Positions 7,775 to 15,877 of a DNA stretch of 64,000 bases are shown here, in pieces. A program made the position numbers and the translations under genes. Location: NCBI GenBank assembly GCA_029593915.1, contig CP046147.1, positions 2,046,001 to 2,110,000 on the forward strand. Reading direction: 5' to 3'. Origin of the DNA: Candidatus Lucifugimonas marina (GTDB lineage: Bacteria > Chloroflexota > Dehalococcoidia > Lucifugimonadales > Lucifugimonadaceae). The notes beneath the pieces are model-generated. The model was not told where the DNA came from. It searched no databases and saw only the letters and a program-made list of their open reading frames with translations. Numbering within the stretch: the first letter of the stretch is position 1; each line of letters starts with the position of its first letter.

Positions 7775-8222
7775 ACACCCACAACAAAGTCAAAATTGAG
7801 ACACCGGCGAAAACGGCTCCTATCAATGTCGTTGGCTCCAGCTCTCTCACCCAACTCGACACAGCCGTTCCGAGATACTCGTCTACAGTCCGCCAGAGCA
7901 GTGCAGTAACAACGAGTCCGATCGTGATGATGACAGCTCGTTTCAATCGCCTGCCAGCTTTGTCCTCATTCAGATGCCCTTTATGGTGAGCTCTCATTGC
8001 ATGACGACCAGCGGTGCCACGTTTCACGGTCCCGAACCCACATCGGACGCACCGGTATCCTCCAGGACCGAACAACGACTTTCTGACTCGGATCCCCAGG
8101 CGCCTGCAAAGAGCGATCAAATCTTGATCGATAAACCACGTTCCTTTTGCAAGACGTTGGCTGTCGTTCGGTCGCTCTACTTTTTTCCGTTTTCTCTTTC
8201 TCTGTTTTCGATTACCTGACAT
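7659..8222 (-). CDS. C2H2-type zinc-finger protein with membrane helices
   Basis: Unrecognised 187-residue protein. A very basic N-terminus (RKQRKRKRKK) is followed by a segment ALCRRLGIRVRK and a finger-like element YRCVRCGFGTVKRGTAGRHA then MRAHH (C-x2-C ... H-x4-H, about residues 57-80). Two hydrophobic helices follow (VIITIGLVVTALLW and LIGAVFAGVSILTLLWVYV), then an Arg-rich tail. A C2H2-like finger joined to membrane helices is unusual in bacteria. The gene overlaps the next minus-strand frame. It sits beside the small basic protein at 8620, which has a homologue in the other accessory locus at 19312. Confidence 0.55.
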   Translation of the reverse strand: MSGNRKQRKRKRKKVERPNDSQRLAKGTWFIDQDLIALCRRLGIRVRKSLFGPGGYRCVRCGFGTVKRGTAGRHAMRAHHKGHLNEDKAGRRLKRAVIITIGLVVTALLWRTVDEYLGTAVSSWVRELEPTTLIGAVFAGVSILTLLWVYVSATVLYYRINQLNRILFVDRHFRFSRARCNRRILDS

Positions 8223-8231
8223 TCAAGTACC

Positions 8232-8642
8232 TCATTCTTGCCTCTCGCGCCCGTTACGCACGCGCGTTACACGCGTATACCGCACGCGAGACCGCACGTG
8301 AGCGGGCGCGCGATTAACACTTCCCACGCAGATGCTTTCGGAGTTGAATACGCAATCCGGCAAAAAAATAAATCGTGAAAAAATCCGAGTCGGTATCGTG
8401 GCCTGGACCGGGGCGGAAACAGAGGGATGCCCGATCGATCTCGACCCGTAATCAGCGGGGTGATCGTCTTCTCTCAACCTCGGTCCGTCCCCGATCCTGG
8501 CTCTTCGACGACCGCTCCCCAACGATTCGACCAGGTGACGTTCTCGAATAGAGTCGTCATCGACTGCGCCGATCTTTTCCAAGGACGGCGTGAGATACCA
8601 CAGCAGCAGCGCAATGACCCTAATTAGAATCACGGCGTTCAC
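8232..8642 (-). CDS. doubtful open frame, hypothetical
   Basis: A GTG-started frame of 136 codons overlapping the end of the small basic-protein gene. Only its first part (VILIRVIALLLWYLTP) looks protein-like, as a possible membrane helix. The C-terminal half is Arg/Ser-rich and runs through a GC-rich inverted repeat (8246-8310), which argues against coding. Kept as a weak candidate because it starts within the end of the upstream gene and fills the gap to 8222. Confidence 0.2.
   Translation of the reverse strand: MNAVILIRVIALLLWYLTPSLEKIGAVDDDSIRERHLVESLGSGRRRARIGDGPRLREDDHPADYGSRSIGHPSVSAPVQATIPTRIFSRFIFLPDCVFNSESICVGSVNRAPAHVRSRVRYTRVTRVRNGRERQE
8246..8310. repeat. GC-rich inverted repeat with ACGCG-rich centre
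   Basis: CGCGCCCG (8246-8253) pairs with CGGGCGCG (8303-8310) around a stretch full of ACGCG/CGCGT units. Base composition differs sharply from the neighbourhood. A similar GC-rich ACGCG/GAGCGC patch occurs near 55435-55462 upstream of dnaE2. It may be a transcription end signal, a dispersed repeat fragment or a protein-binding patch; nothing decides this. Confidence 0.35.
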
Positions 8643-8799
8643 TGCCTGTTTTGTTCAGAGATTTCTGAACGCGTTCAAGCAAGATAGCTTTGGCATGAAT
8701 CTCGGCTATCTTTTGCTCGATGTCTTCTGGAATGGGACCAACCACTGAAACGGAATAGGTGACGTTCCGCTTTCGCCGTTGAGTCTGACCTGTCTCCAA
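8620..8799 (-). CDS. small basic protein, homologue of the one at 19312
   Basis: A frame of about 59 residues, starting at TTG 8799 by my choice (no ATG is available), encoding TQRRKRNVTYSVSVVGPIP then EDIEQKIAEIHAKAILLERV. It aligns with the protein at 19312-19509 (KKRRRRATKIKYVVSISTPI then PRDLERTISAAHARALLAKR): basic cluster, x-Y-x-VS-x-PIP, D/E-x-I...HAxA.L..R. That conservation in two separate loci makes it a likely gene. Predicted short beta strand followed by a helix. Function unknown; the start is uncertain. Confidence 0.5.
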   Translation of the reverse strand: METGQTQRRKRNVTYSVSVVGPIPEDIEQKIAEIHAKAILLERVQKSLNKTGSERRDSN

Positions 8800-8986
8800 C
8801 GCGTTGCTCTCGTTGCTATATGACGAAACGAAGCAATGGCGTCGATTGCTGTTTCTATCATCTGCTGCTACCGAAATAAGCTCCGGGTGTTCAGGAGAGA
8901 AACGCTTACCAGGTTTTGCGAATCAGATCCCGAGCACCCGGTAGCTCTTGCGACGATCAGATGGCCTTCTGATCTACGCTACTTAA

Positions 8987-9172
8987 TCGTGGAGGAGTTC
9001 CTCCGAGAAACGCAAGCAAATTGACTCAAAGGCAAATTTTGAGTTTGATAAATGTTTACCAGCGTCAAGCGTTCCCCGGATGGTTAATCTGGGAGAGCAA
9101 CAATCAGCTCCAAAAACAGGTGTATTAGATCATTGTGGGCAACAAACATTGGAATCGTACTTAATAAAATAA
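8987..9172 (+). pseudogene. remnant homologous to the gene at 19556
   Basis: A plus-strand frame reading IDSKANFEFDKCLPASSVPR then MVNLGEQ, matching IASKAKFELHKTRLRSIVPQ then MTELGER at 19737-19825. The DNA also matches (CTCAAAGGCAAA..TTTGA, CGTTCCCC, CTGGGAGAG). No start codon or intact upstream part is visible: a stop lies in frame at 8984-8986, and the upstream open frame (8836-9024) is in another phase. It looks like a frameshifted or truncated copy of the divergent partner of the small basic protein. Confidence 0.4.
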
Positions 9173-9201
9173 GGGGTGTGACCTGAAGGTCACACCCCTT
9201 A
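9170..9201 (-). terminator. intrinsic terminator of the RRM gene
   Basis: A perfect 14-bp stem (TAAGGGGTGTGACC / GGTCACACCCCTTA) with a 4-nt loop. Read on the minus strand it is followed by TTTTATT. It lies about 40 bp after the stop codon of the RNA-binding protein gene, so it ends that transcript. Confidence 0.9.
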
Positions 9202-9241
9202 TTACTTCCCGGCGTAGCCTTTGAATTCTACTTCGGCTGAG

Positions 9242-9544
9242 TTACCAGCGATCTCTACGATCGGCACCGTCATTTCCGCCACGGTTGCTCCGTGGAGCCT
9301 GCTCTTTGGCTTCGTTTACTACAATCGGTCGTCCATCAAGTTCACTGCCGTTCATTTCTGATATTGCCTGCTGTACAGGACTCTCATCTTTGAACGTCAC
9401 GAATCCGAAACCGCGTGATCGTCCGGACTCACGATCACTAATTACTATAGCCTCTTCGACTTCACCGAATCGTCCAAAAGCTGCCTGAAGCCCAGATGAA
9501 TCTGTCTCCCAAGCCAGGCTGCCAATAAATAACTTCTTACCCAT
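9242..9544 (-). CDS. RRM-domain RNA-binding protein
   Basis: A 100-residue protein with one RNA recognition motif: RNP2 is KLFIGSL near residue 4 and RNP1 is SRGFGFVTF near residue 45. A short Gly/Arg/Asp-rich tail ends in RGGNDGADRRDRW. Proteins of this glycine-rich RRM type in cyanobacteria and other bacteria bind single-stranded RNA and are often cold-induced. It is monocistronic, with a strong terminator behind it and about 400 bp of non-coding DNA in front, compatible with a long leader. Family assignment is secure; regulation by cold is inference. Confidence 0.92.
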   Translation of the reverse strand: MGKKLFIGSLAWETDSSGLQAAFGRFGEVEEAIVISDRESGRSRGFGFVTFKDESPVQQAISEMNGSELDGRPIVVNEAKEQAPRSNRGGNDGADRRDRW

Positions 9545-9939
9545 ACATATGTTCTCGTTCGTGGGAATCCCATTGAATGCTCGAATTCGAACGTATCCAA
9601 CTGCCGTAAAGTACGGTTATCGTCCCACAATCCAATTCTGCACCACACCTCAAAATCAGCCACGGAACATCGCCTTGAGGAAGTTACATAGTGTTCTAGA
9701 TGGGTACCTGTAAAAGGATAACCCCCAAACAGCGTTAGTGGTGGCATTTCGTAAATCAGAAAATCAGATAAAGAGCCAATTCGTATTCCTAAACAGCACT
9801 TTGAACCTAATTAGTCAGTACTACTAAAACTTGTAATCTTTTTCCGAGATCGTCCAGTCCTTGCAAATAGAATCGCTAATTTTGACAACACCCGGAACAC
9901 CAATTCGGTGTCTGGTACTGCATTGCCATGGGACTGTCG
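9545..9939. other. non-coding gap between the RRM gene and the sigma-factor gene
   Basis: About 395 bp with no convincing gene. It must contain the promoter and any leader of the RRM gene. A hairpin ACACC-aattc-GGTGT at 9897-9911 lies 29 bp after the sigma-factor stop codon and could mark the end of that transcript, although no T-run follows it on the minus strand. Confidence 0.5.
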
Positions 9940-11532
9940 TTAAATCAGGAATTCATGGAGTCCAGCTGTAAAAGCGTCGCTCCTTAACTTTGTTAATGCT
10001 TTTCGTTCGATTTGACGAATTCGTTCTCGAGTGAGGTTCATTGAGCTGCCAATCTCTTCAAGCGTTCGTGTCCGTCCGTCGAAGAGTCCAAATCTAAGTT
10101 CAATAATTCTGCGCTCGCGAGATTTAAGTTTTCCGAGAGCTTTATCAACATTTTCACGCATTGAGTCCCGTGTCACTATGTCGCTGTTGAACGTAGTAGA
10201 CGTGTCTTCTATCAGGTCTCCGAATTCGCTCACTCCATCGTCGCCAATCGGCGACGATAGAGAAATTGGAGTCAATGAGACATTGAGGATTTCTGCGATC
10301 CGATCAACCGGCAGTTCGACTTTGGCAGCTATTTCTTCAACACTTGGCTCCCGGTTCAGTTCCTGACCAAGCTGGCGACGCATACGCATGATTTTGTTCA
10401 GTGTCTCCACCACATGAACAGGAACCCGAATCGTCCTAGACTGATCTGCTAGCGCCCTCGTGAGTCCCTGACGAATCCACCAGGTTGCATAAGTGCTGAA
10501 CTTGAATCCTTTACGAAAGTCAAACTTTTCAATGGCACGCATCAGTCCGATATTGCCTTCCTGTACTAGGTCCAACATCGGAAGACCGCGATTAAGGTGC
10601 TTCTTGGCAATGCTGACCACAAGTCTGAGGTTGGCCTCGCCAAGGTGAATCCGAGCTTTGTCACCTTCTTCATGCACTCGTGACGCATGTGCGTTTATGA
10701 CCGCAACAAGTGGCCCGAGGGCGGTGCTAAATGCTGGGGTGGCGCAATCGATGTCCAGATCGTCAAGTCGGGGGTTTATTCCTAGTGCATCGACAATATC
10801 CAAAGGGAGAAGACGGGAGAGTACCGATAATTCCACGACCATCTTGTGTGCTTCGTCTGGTTCAACACCTAGAGCATCTGAGAGGTAATTGATCAGTTCT
10901 TCTTCACGCTTGCTGTCGATAACAGCATGTAAATCGGGGTTTGTGAGTACGTCGTCGAGGGTGATAGGAGTCGGAAGAGCGAGGTACTTAGCAACCGCAG
11001 TCGCCGTCTCAGCGATGCCCGCCAACTTCGTAATGATGCCCGTAGCAAAAGTGACTGGATTTAGGTCATCAATGCCACTCGATCCTTGAATCTCCTTTTC
11101 GATAACTTCTAACCGTTTGGCAAGCTCAACTGCGCGTGCGAGGACTACCTCGTCAGCAGCGGTCAGAAGTGGCACTCGGCCTATTTCACGAAGATACGTC
11201 CGAACAGAGTCTTCCGTGAATTCAGTTTCCTGAACTTCCCGGACAGCCAAATTATTGAGATTGATGGTAGATTCTGAAGTCCTGCCAGCCTCCCACATAT
11301 CCATTTCGGAGCGTGTGACAACCGTGGTACTAACTGCTGTTTCTACGTTAGCTTCATCCTCAGCTCCTTCTATGCGTCTTAGCACGTGGGTATAGGATTC
11401 GTCTCCGAGCGCAGCCGAAACATCATTCGGTTTGGTAACTTGCCGTTTTTGAGCCACAGATCTCTCCAATTTCACAACAAATGCCGATCCGAAGACATGT
11501 CTTTTATCCGTTTGGTGCCCAGCCAGAGTCAT
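9940..11532 (-). CDS. rpoD: RNA polymerase sigma factor, primary (SigA/RpoD) type
   Basis: A 530-residue sigma-70 protein. Region 1.2 is at about 108-140 ([20 protein letters not shown]), a non-conserved insert at about 140-297, and region 2 at about 298-368 ([40 protein letters not shown]). Region 3 includes [10 protein letters not shown]. Region 4 (about 465-530) includes [20 protein letters not shown] and the helix-turn-helix [11 protein letters not shown]. Region 1.2 plus insert and full regions 2-4 mark a primary-type factor. The start at 11532 overlaps the stop of the preceding nucleotidyltransferase gene (ATGA), so it is the last gene of a headgroup-synthesis operon. Whether another primary sigma factor exists elsewhere cannot be seen. 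Confidence 0.93.
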   Translation of the reverse strand: MTLAGHQTDKRHVFGSAFVVKLERSVAQKRQVTKPNDVSAALGDESYTHVLRRIEGAEDEANVETAVSTTVVTRSEMDMWEAGRTSESTINLNNLAVREVQETEFTEDSVRTYLREIGRVPLLTAADEVVLARAVELAKRLEVIEKEIQGSSGIDDLNPVTFATGIITKLAGIAETATAVAKYLALPTPITLDDVLTNPDLHAVIDSKREEELINYLSDALGVEPDEAHKMVVELSVLSRLLPLDIVDALGINPRLDDLDIDCATPAFSTALGPLVAVINAHASRVHEEGDKARIHLGEANLRLVVSIAKKHLNRGLPMLDLVQEGNIGLMRAIEKFDFRKGFKFSTYATWWIRQGLTRALADQSRTIRVPVHVVETLNKIMRMRRQLGQELNREPSVEEIAAKVELPVDRIAEILNVSLTPISLSSPIGDDGVSEFGDLIEDTSTTFNSDIVTRDSMRENVDKALGKLKSRERRIIELRFGLFDGRTRTLEEIGSSMNLTRERIRQIERKALTKLRSDAFTAGLHEFLI

Positions 11533-12272
11533 TTATCGCTGTTTCCAAATATCCTTTCGGCAGTGTCGTAGTCTTGTCGCGTATCGATCTCAGTCCAGTT
11601 CAGTGCTGTGATGTCCACGGCATGGAAATCTATGTCGTTGGCAATTAGGCGTTCGTAAGCTCCCTCGTAGTATTGCCGGAGATTGTTATCGCTGCGCATC
11701 ATTGTCCTGAGTTCTGCGAAAAGGAGGTTTCCGGTTTCGGCATCGATTTTTTCAATACCGATCGATTCTCCGATCGCAGACGCAGGTGCGATGGTTTTGC
11801 TCACTCTAAGGATCCGTGAGTCGCCAGTAAGTATTACTTTGACTTCTTCTGAATCGAGTGCAATGTTTCGGTCGATACTGAGACAGTTTGCTTTGTCACT
11901 GTCCAACAATCGTTGGAGAACTTCCAATTCGAATACGACATCTCCGTCGAATTTCACGAACGGAAATCCTGATATTAACTCCTCAGCGATCATCAATGAA
12001 TAGCCCGTATTAGTTTCGCGATAACGATTGTTGATGACGAATCGAATGTCCAACTCTGGGAACTTATTACGCACAAAGGTTTGGATCTGCTCGTGTAGAT
12101 AGCCAACGACTATGACGATTTCATCAATGCCAGACGCCCTGATATTCGTGAGCATCCGTTCTAAGATCGGAATACCCCCGATCGTCAGTAGCGTTTTCGG
12201 ACGATCATCGGTAAGAGGGCGAATTCTGGATCCAACTCCAGCTGACAGAATGACTGCTTTGATACAGGTCAT
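11529..12272 (-). CDS. sugar/headgroup nucleotidyltransferase (phosphonate or phosphocholine cytidylyltransferase-like)
   Basis: A 247-residue NTP transferase with the pyrophosphorylase signature [20 protein letters not shown] then KTLLTIGG, and the metal/nucleotide region [11 protein letters not shown]. It resembles LicC/PntC-type enzymes that activate a phospho-headgroup with CTP. Its start overlaps the end of the CDP-alcohol phosphatidyltransferase gene by ATGA, and an aminotransferase resembling 2-aminoethylphosphonate transaminase heads the operon. That context favours CMP activation of aminoethylphosphonate or a similar amino-alcohol phosphate. The exact substrate is inference. Confidence 0.82.
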   Translation of the reverse strand: MTCIKAVILSAGVGSRIRPLTDDRPKTLLTIGGIPILERMLTNIRASGIDEIVIVVGYLHEQIQTFVRNKFPELDIRFVINNRYRETNTGYSLMIAEELISGFPFVKFDGDVVFELEVLQRLLDSDKANCLSIDRNIALDSEEVKVILTGDSRILRVSKTIAPASAIGESIGIEKIDAETGNLLFAELRTMMRSDNNLRQYYEGAYERLIANDIDFHAVDITALNWTEIDTRQDYDTAERIFGNSDK

Positions 12273-13060
12273 TTCTTGATGTGTACTTGAGAGTTGAGTT
12301 CAATATTTCGTCCGTGCTGCCATGTACGGAATATGCCGTGAAACAGTTGACCTACTGCAAATACCCAAAGCATAGGAATAAGGGTGTCCAATACCAGTGC
12401 CAATGAGAGCATAAAAATTAAGACTCCCTCGTCAAAATAGATAACCTTGCGTTGTTCCCGAATGAACCAAACTGCCACCGATCTAATGTTGAACTGGCAA
12501 CCGACTTCTTCGACCTTTTCGGGGGCAGCAACCTCAGAAGCCAAACGCGCTAGGTAGTTGTAGTCCCGAGACATCTCAACGTGCATGGCGACGTATTTCA
12601 CGTAACCACGGACGGAATACAAGGCCATTCCAATCAATGCAAGAAATACAGGTAATACTTCCGCAGATTGATCGTAGGCCGCATAGCCGACAGCACCAAA
12701 CCAGAGCGCAATTTGTAGTTGATCCGTAGCGCGATCGAAATAGCTGCCTGAGGCACTGGTCGATTTCCGGTAACGGGCCATCTGCCCATCCATACAATCG
12801 AAAACATGGCTTGACTGGATCAGTATTGCGGCGACCACAAAGCCCGTTGTTCCGCCAATGACGATGAATACTGCAGAAACGACGGCGGTCACGAAAGATA
12901 AGAGGGTGATCAAATTCGGCGTTAGCCATCTGAAGTCAACTACGGTGTAGTTGACAAGAATCGCTAGAGGGGCAGTCACAAATGAGGACCACCATTCGTC
13001 ATCCTGTGTTTTTGTAGCCCAGAGTAAGGACATTTTTTCATTCATACGATTAATTGCCAA
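12269..13060 (-). CDS. CDP-alcohol phosphatidyltransferase family protein
   Basis: A 263-residue integral membrane enzyme with the complete catalytic motif D-x2-DG-x2-AR-x8-G-x3-D-x3-D, visible as DCMDGQMARYRKS...GSYFDRATD. Several hydrophobic helices flank it (ITLLSFVTAVVSAVFIVI, GVLIFMLSLALVLDTLI). Family members swap CMP on an activated alcohol or lipid for a hydroxyl group, building phospholipid headgroups. Coupled to the nucleotidyltransferase gene by ATGA, it would attach the activated headgroup to a lipid. The start is TTG 13060; ATG 13045 is an alternative. Confidence 0.88.
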   Translation of the reverse strand: MAINRMNEKMSLLWATKTQDDEWWSSFVTAPLAILVNYTVVDFRWLTPNLITLLSFVTAVVSAVFIVIGGTTGFVVAAILIQSSHVFDCMDGQMARYRKSTSASGSYFDRATDQLQIALWFGAVGYAAYDQSAEVLPVFLALIGMALYSVRGYVKYVAMHVEMSRDYNYLARLASEVAAPEKVEEVGCQFNIRSVAVWFIREQRKVIYFDEGVLIFMLSLALVLDTLIPMLWVFAVGQLFHGIFRTWQHGRNIELNSQVHIKK

Positions 13061-13093
13061 TTGACCGTTGATACAAGTGAGAAATGTTGCCCA

Positions 13094-14389
13094 TCAAATA
13101 CTCGATGTGATCTCACCAGCGACGGGCGCCGAATCTCCCGGTATTGTTCGCGAATGGTCACTTCCCAGGGAATCAACTAATGCGGTCTTACTAAATATCA
13201 CCTCACCGTTAACCACGACTGAAAGAGGTGGCACAGTTGGCAACATCGGAGGATCTGGGACGTGCTGCGAAAGAATTGTTATCCCGGCATCTTCTGGAAT
13301 CCGGAATTTGTTCAAGGTCTCTCTCAGAACAGCTATAAACTGAAAAACGTCAGTATCGGAGAATTCCCCGATGTTTCCGATCTGGAATACTCGATCTTTT
13401 AACGGTCCCTTCCCTGCATAAATAATTATTGATTCCTCTCGTAATCGTTGACGGAACACAGCAATATCTACGTATGGAGGCACAAACACCGTCGTCAGGA
13501 CCGAACTCATATCCTCCGTGTTCAGAAAGAACGTCAGACCTAATTCTTTCATTTCGTGCCGCAGGATCTTCGCCGTTCGAAGTATCTTGGCCCGGCGGTG
13601 CCGGACACCTTCGTTCAAGATATTGGCTAATGCCTGATCCAACGCGAAGAAGAGTGGTATGGCCGGTGTGTTCGGTGTCTGAGACCTACCAATCGCAAAC
13701 TCAAAGAATTTGTAAAGATTTAGGTAGGCAGATCTGGCAGGTATCGATTTGAGCTTCTCATACTCAAGGACCTCACCGATTACAAACGACAAACCGGGAT
13801 AGGAGCCAATCGCTTTCGAGCTTGAACTTGAACAAAATGCAATATTGTCCCGTTCCATATCAATAGATTCCGCGCCTGCACTACTGACGCAATCGACAAG
13901 CAAGGCCGAGCCATTCACCCTAGCAAGAGCACCGATGGTTCCCAACGGATTCAACATTCCCGAACTGGTCTCATGATGCGCTAGCGCAATGAAATCGATT
14001 TGGTGATTTTGCAAATATTCGGCAACCACCTCTAGATTTATCGGTTCCCCCCAAGGGAACTGGATAAATCCTGTGTTCTGATTGTGAACCTGAGAAATTG
14101 CATGAAGTCGGTCCCCAAACTCTCCGTTGGACAATATGAGGATGTTTTGGTCTCCAACGACAGATGACAGCATTGCTTCATTGGCTGCGGTCCCGGAGCC
14201 TGTAATTACTACAGCCTGATAGTCCTGTTCGTTTCGGATCTCGAACAGTTGAAGAAGCCGACCTTCGATGCTGCGAAGCAAATCTTCGAACTCGAGTTCT
14301 CGATGACAAATGTCTTCAAGGCCCACGGCGGCGCGTACATTGGCAGCCACATTAACGGGTCCGGGAGTAAAAAGTAACAACTTTTCCAT
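13094..14389 (-). CDS. class V aminotransferase, 2-aminoethylphosphonate-pyruvate transaminase-like
   Basis: A 431-residue PLP enzyme of the alanine-glyoxylate/PhnW group. It begins MEKLLLFTPGPVNVAANVRA, with the loop ITGSGTAANEAMLSSV, the cofactor aspartate in ALLVDCVSSAGAE and the PLP lysine in SSSSSKAIGSYPGLSF. I start it at ATG 14389 because this is where family similarity begins; the frame stays open further upstream. About 60 residues at the C-terminus exceed the usual length. Followed by a CDP-alcohol transferase and a cytidylyltransferase, it fits a pathway that makes or handles 2-aminoethylphosphonate for lipid headgroups. PEP mutase and phosphonopyruvate decarboxylase are not in the window, so another amino-alcohol is possible. 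Confidence 0.8.
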   Translation of the reverse strand: MEKLLLFTPGPVNVAANVRAAVGLEDICHRELEFEDLLRSIEGRLLQLFEIRNEQDYQAVVITGSGTAANEAMLSSVVGDQNILILSNGEFGDRLHAISQVHNQNTGFIQFPWGEPINLEVVAEYLQNHQIDFIALAHHETSSGMLNPLGTIGALARVNGSALLVDCVSSAGAESIDMERDNIAFCSSSSSKAIGSYPGLSFVIGEVLEYEKLKSIPARSAYLNLYKFFEFAIGRSQTPNTPAIPLFFALDQALANILNEGVRHRRAKILRTAKILRHEMKELGLTFFLNTEDMSSVLTTVFVPPYVDIAVFRQRLREESIIIYAGKGPLKDRVFQIGNIGEFSDTDVFQFIAVLRETLNKFRIPEDAGITILSQHVPDPPMLPTVPPLSVVVNGEVIFSKTALVDSLGSDHSRTIPGDSAPVAGEITSSI

Positions 14390-14563
14390 ACGACATATTG
14401 TCCTGGCTTCGCAGCGTTCATTAGCGGATTTGCTTCGTTCAATCGAACCTTGAACCAGGCTTGCAAGTGCGAGTTCAGCCGGGTGTATTTTGGGAACACG
14501 GATAACGAGTGAACAAGTATTAACCGTAACAGATGCATATAACTTAAGTATTATCACTATTGC

Positions 14564-14660
14564 TTGATATATATTGGTAAGTTGCGGATAATAAGTAAAT
14601 AGACCGCTCACATTCACACCACTATTGATATATATCTATATGAGTACTAGTTGATATGAA
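14564..14660 (+). promoter_or_regulatory. TTGATATATAT repeats in the divergent promoter region
   Basis: Between the divergent aminotransferase and regulator genes (14390-14655), TTGATATATAT occurs at 14564-14574 and 14625-14635, and a shorter TTGATAT overlaps the regulator start at 14651. The two full copies are 61 bp apart, about six helical turns. They may be operators for the adjacent LuxR-type regulator. AT-rich sequence makes chance occurrence possible. Confidence 0.3.
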
Positions 14661-15288
14661 AATTTTGGTCATACACAGCATCCCTGTCGTTTCTCGAGGT
14701 CTGCACTCAGTCCTTGAGTCCGCTGGAATCGAGTGTCTTGAAAGTGCGTGGAATGGCTATCGTGCGTTAACTCCGACGCTGAACACGTTTGAACCCGATG
14801 TCGTACTCGCTGACCATCAGATCCCGGGTTTGCAACTAAAGCGTCTTACATCGACCGTGGCAGCCTGGAGTAAAGAAGCTACCGTCGCGATCATTTCGAT
14901 TGATGATCCGGGCTTCAGCGTAAACGACGCGGTAAATGCTGCGGCGAATGGTTACATCTCACTCAGAGTGAGCAACGAAGAATTGGTAGCTTCATTGCGG
15001 TTGCTCGGAGCAGGGCAAGTCGTGGCGGTTGGTCCAACCATTTCGACACTGGCCGATATTGCATCAGCAAGGACAATCTCTGCGGACGAAAACTTCGCGC
15101 TAACAGACCGTGAGACTCAAATTTCAATACTGGTCGCACAGGGCCTAACTAACGGCGATATCGCAAGTCAGTTGGAGTTGGTGGAAGGCACGGTCAAGAT
15201 CCACATTAGGAACATTTTTCGAAAGCTTGGATTGTCAAATCGTGCAGAACTCACAGGGTTTGCTCTTCGATCCGGCATAACCAAATAG
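14656..15288 (+). CDS. NarL/FixJ-type response regulator with atypical receiver
   Basis: A 210-residue regulator: a receiver-like domain (1-115) and a LuxR-type helix-turn-helix (about 145-205; LTDRETQISILVAQGLTNGD then IASQLELVEGTVKIHIRNIF). The receiver keeps the Asp in the VVLADHQIPG motif but has VIHSIP where the acidic pair is expected, and R in place of the conserved Lys (YISLRVSNEEL). It probably does not use normal Mg-dependent phosphorylation and may respond to another signal. No histidine kinase is nearby. It is transcribed away from the headgroup/sigma operon, with repeats in the shared promoter region, suggesting it controls that operon. The target is inference. Confidence 0.87.
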   Translation: MKILVIHSIPVVSRGLHSVLESAGIECLESAWNGYRALTPTLNTFEPDVVLADHQIPGLQLKRLTSTVAAWSKEATVAIISIDDPGFSVNDAVNAAANGYISLRVSNEELVASLRLLGAGQVVAVGPTISTLADIASARTISADENFALTDRETQISILVAQGLTNGDIASQLELVEGTVKIHIRNIFRKLGLSNRAELTGFALRSGITK

Positions 15289-15540
15289 GCATCGCACATT
15301 TTGCTCAACGGAGTCCCAGAGGCTGACACATGCTTGTTGGAGTAATGATCATATGGTGCCGGACTTCAAATAGCTTGGTGATGGACCATTCATTGGGGCA
15401 CCCGAAAAACAGTTAGGAACATTGCCCAGCTGAACCTGGAATCGTTGCCACAACTGAGAATCTTTGAAAAGAGACAGGATCTTACGCACCAACAGGTGGT
15501 GTGGTGACCAGCTTGATTACTGATTTGATCGGAGACGGTT

Positions 15541-15783
15541 ATGAGTCGTTGTGAATTTTGGAGCTGTGTAGAAGAGGTTTCGATTGGAAGCGCACTTTGT
15601 ATTGATCACACAATCCAGTCTAAAAATAATGAACTGGACGAATGTTTGTCGTGTGAGGAATACAAAGAGAGTGCTTTCACGCTATGCGGTAATTGTGAAT
15701 CACTGAGTCGACAGGGGAATCTCCTTCAATTCAACACCAGTGACTTTTTCTCGGAACAGGAAGAACGTAATTTCACTGATTAA
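15541..15783 (+). CDS. Cys-rich hypothetical protein (80 aa)
   Basis: An 80-residue protein with a patterned set of cysteines: C4, C9, C20-x2-H23, then C36-x2-C39 and C49-x2-C52 (SRCEFWSC, ALCIDH, ECLSCEEY, LCGNCESL). It looks like one or two zinc-binding units. GGAG lies a few bases before ATG 15541. It ends 65 bp before an IS3-type element. No family recognised; it is not related in pattern to the FKSC zinc ribbons elsewhere in the window. Confidence 0.55.
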   Translation: MSRCEFWSCVEEVSIGSALCIDHTIQSKNNELDECLSCEEYKESAFTLCGNCESLSRQGNLLQFNTSDFFSEQEERNFTD

Positions 15784-15877
15784 AAGTGACAAAAGCAACG
15801 ATTACATAATGATCAACCGGGAAAGTACAGCTATGGACGCTGTACGGGTGACCTGCCCCCGATAGCGTTACCACTTA

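Noticed and set aside
8246-8310. GC-rich ACGCG repeats as a CRISPR-like or origin (DnaA box) array
   Set aside because: No regular repeat-spacer spacing and no DnaA-box consensus; only one inverted repeat is clear.
8836-9024. A 62-codon plus-strand frame as an intact gene
   Set aside because: The segment homologous to the gene at 19556 lies in a different phase just after it, and no conserved sequence supports this frame.
9445-9747. A minus-strand frame of about 100 codons overlapping the RRM gene start
   Set aside because: It overlaps the secure RRM gene in another phase and its upstream part has no family features; likely a chance frame in the RRM leader.
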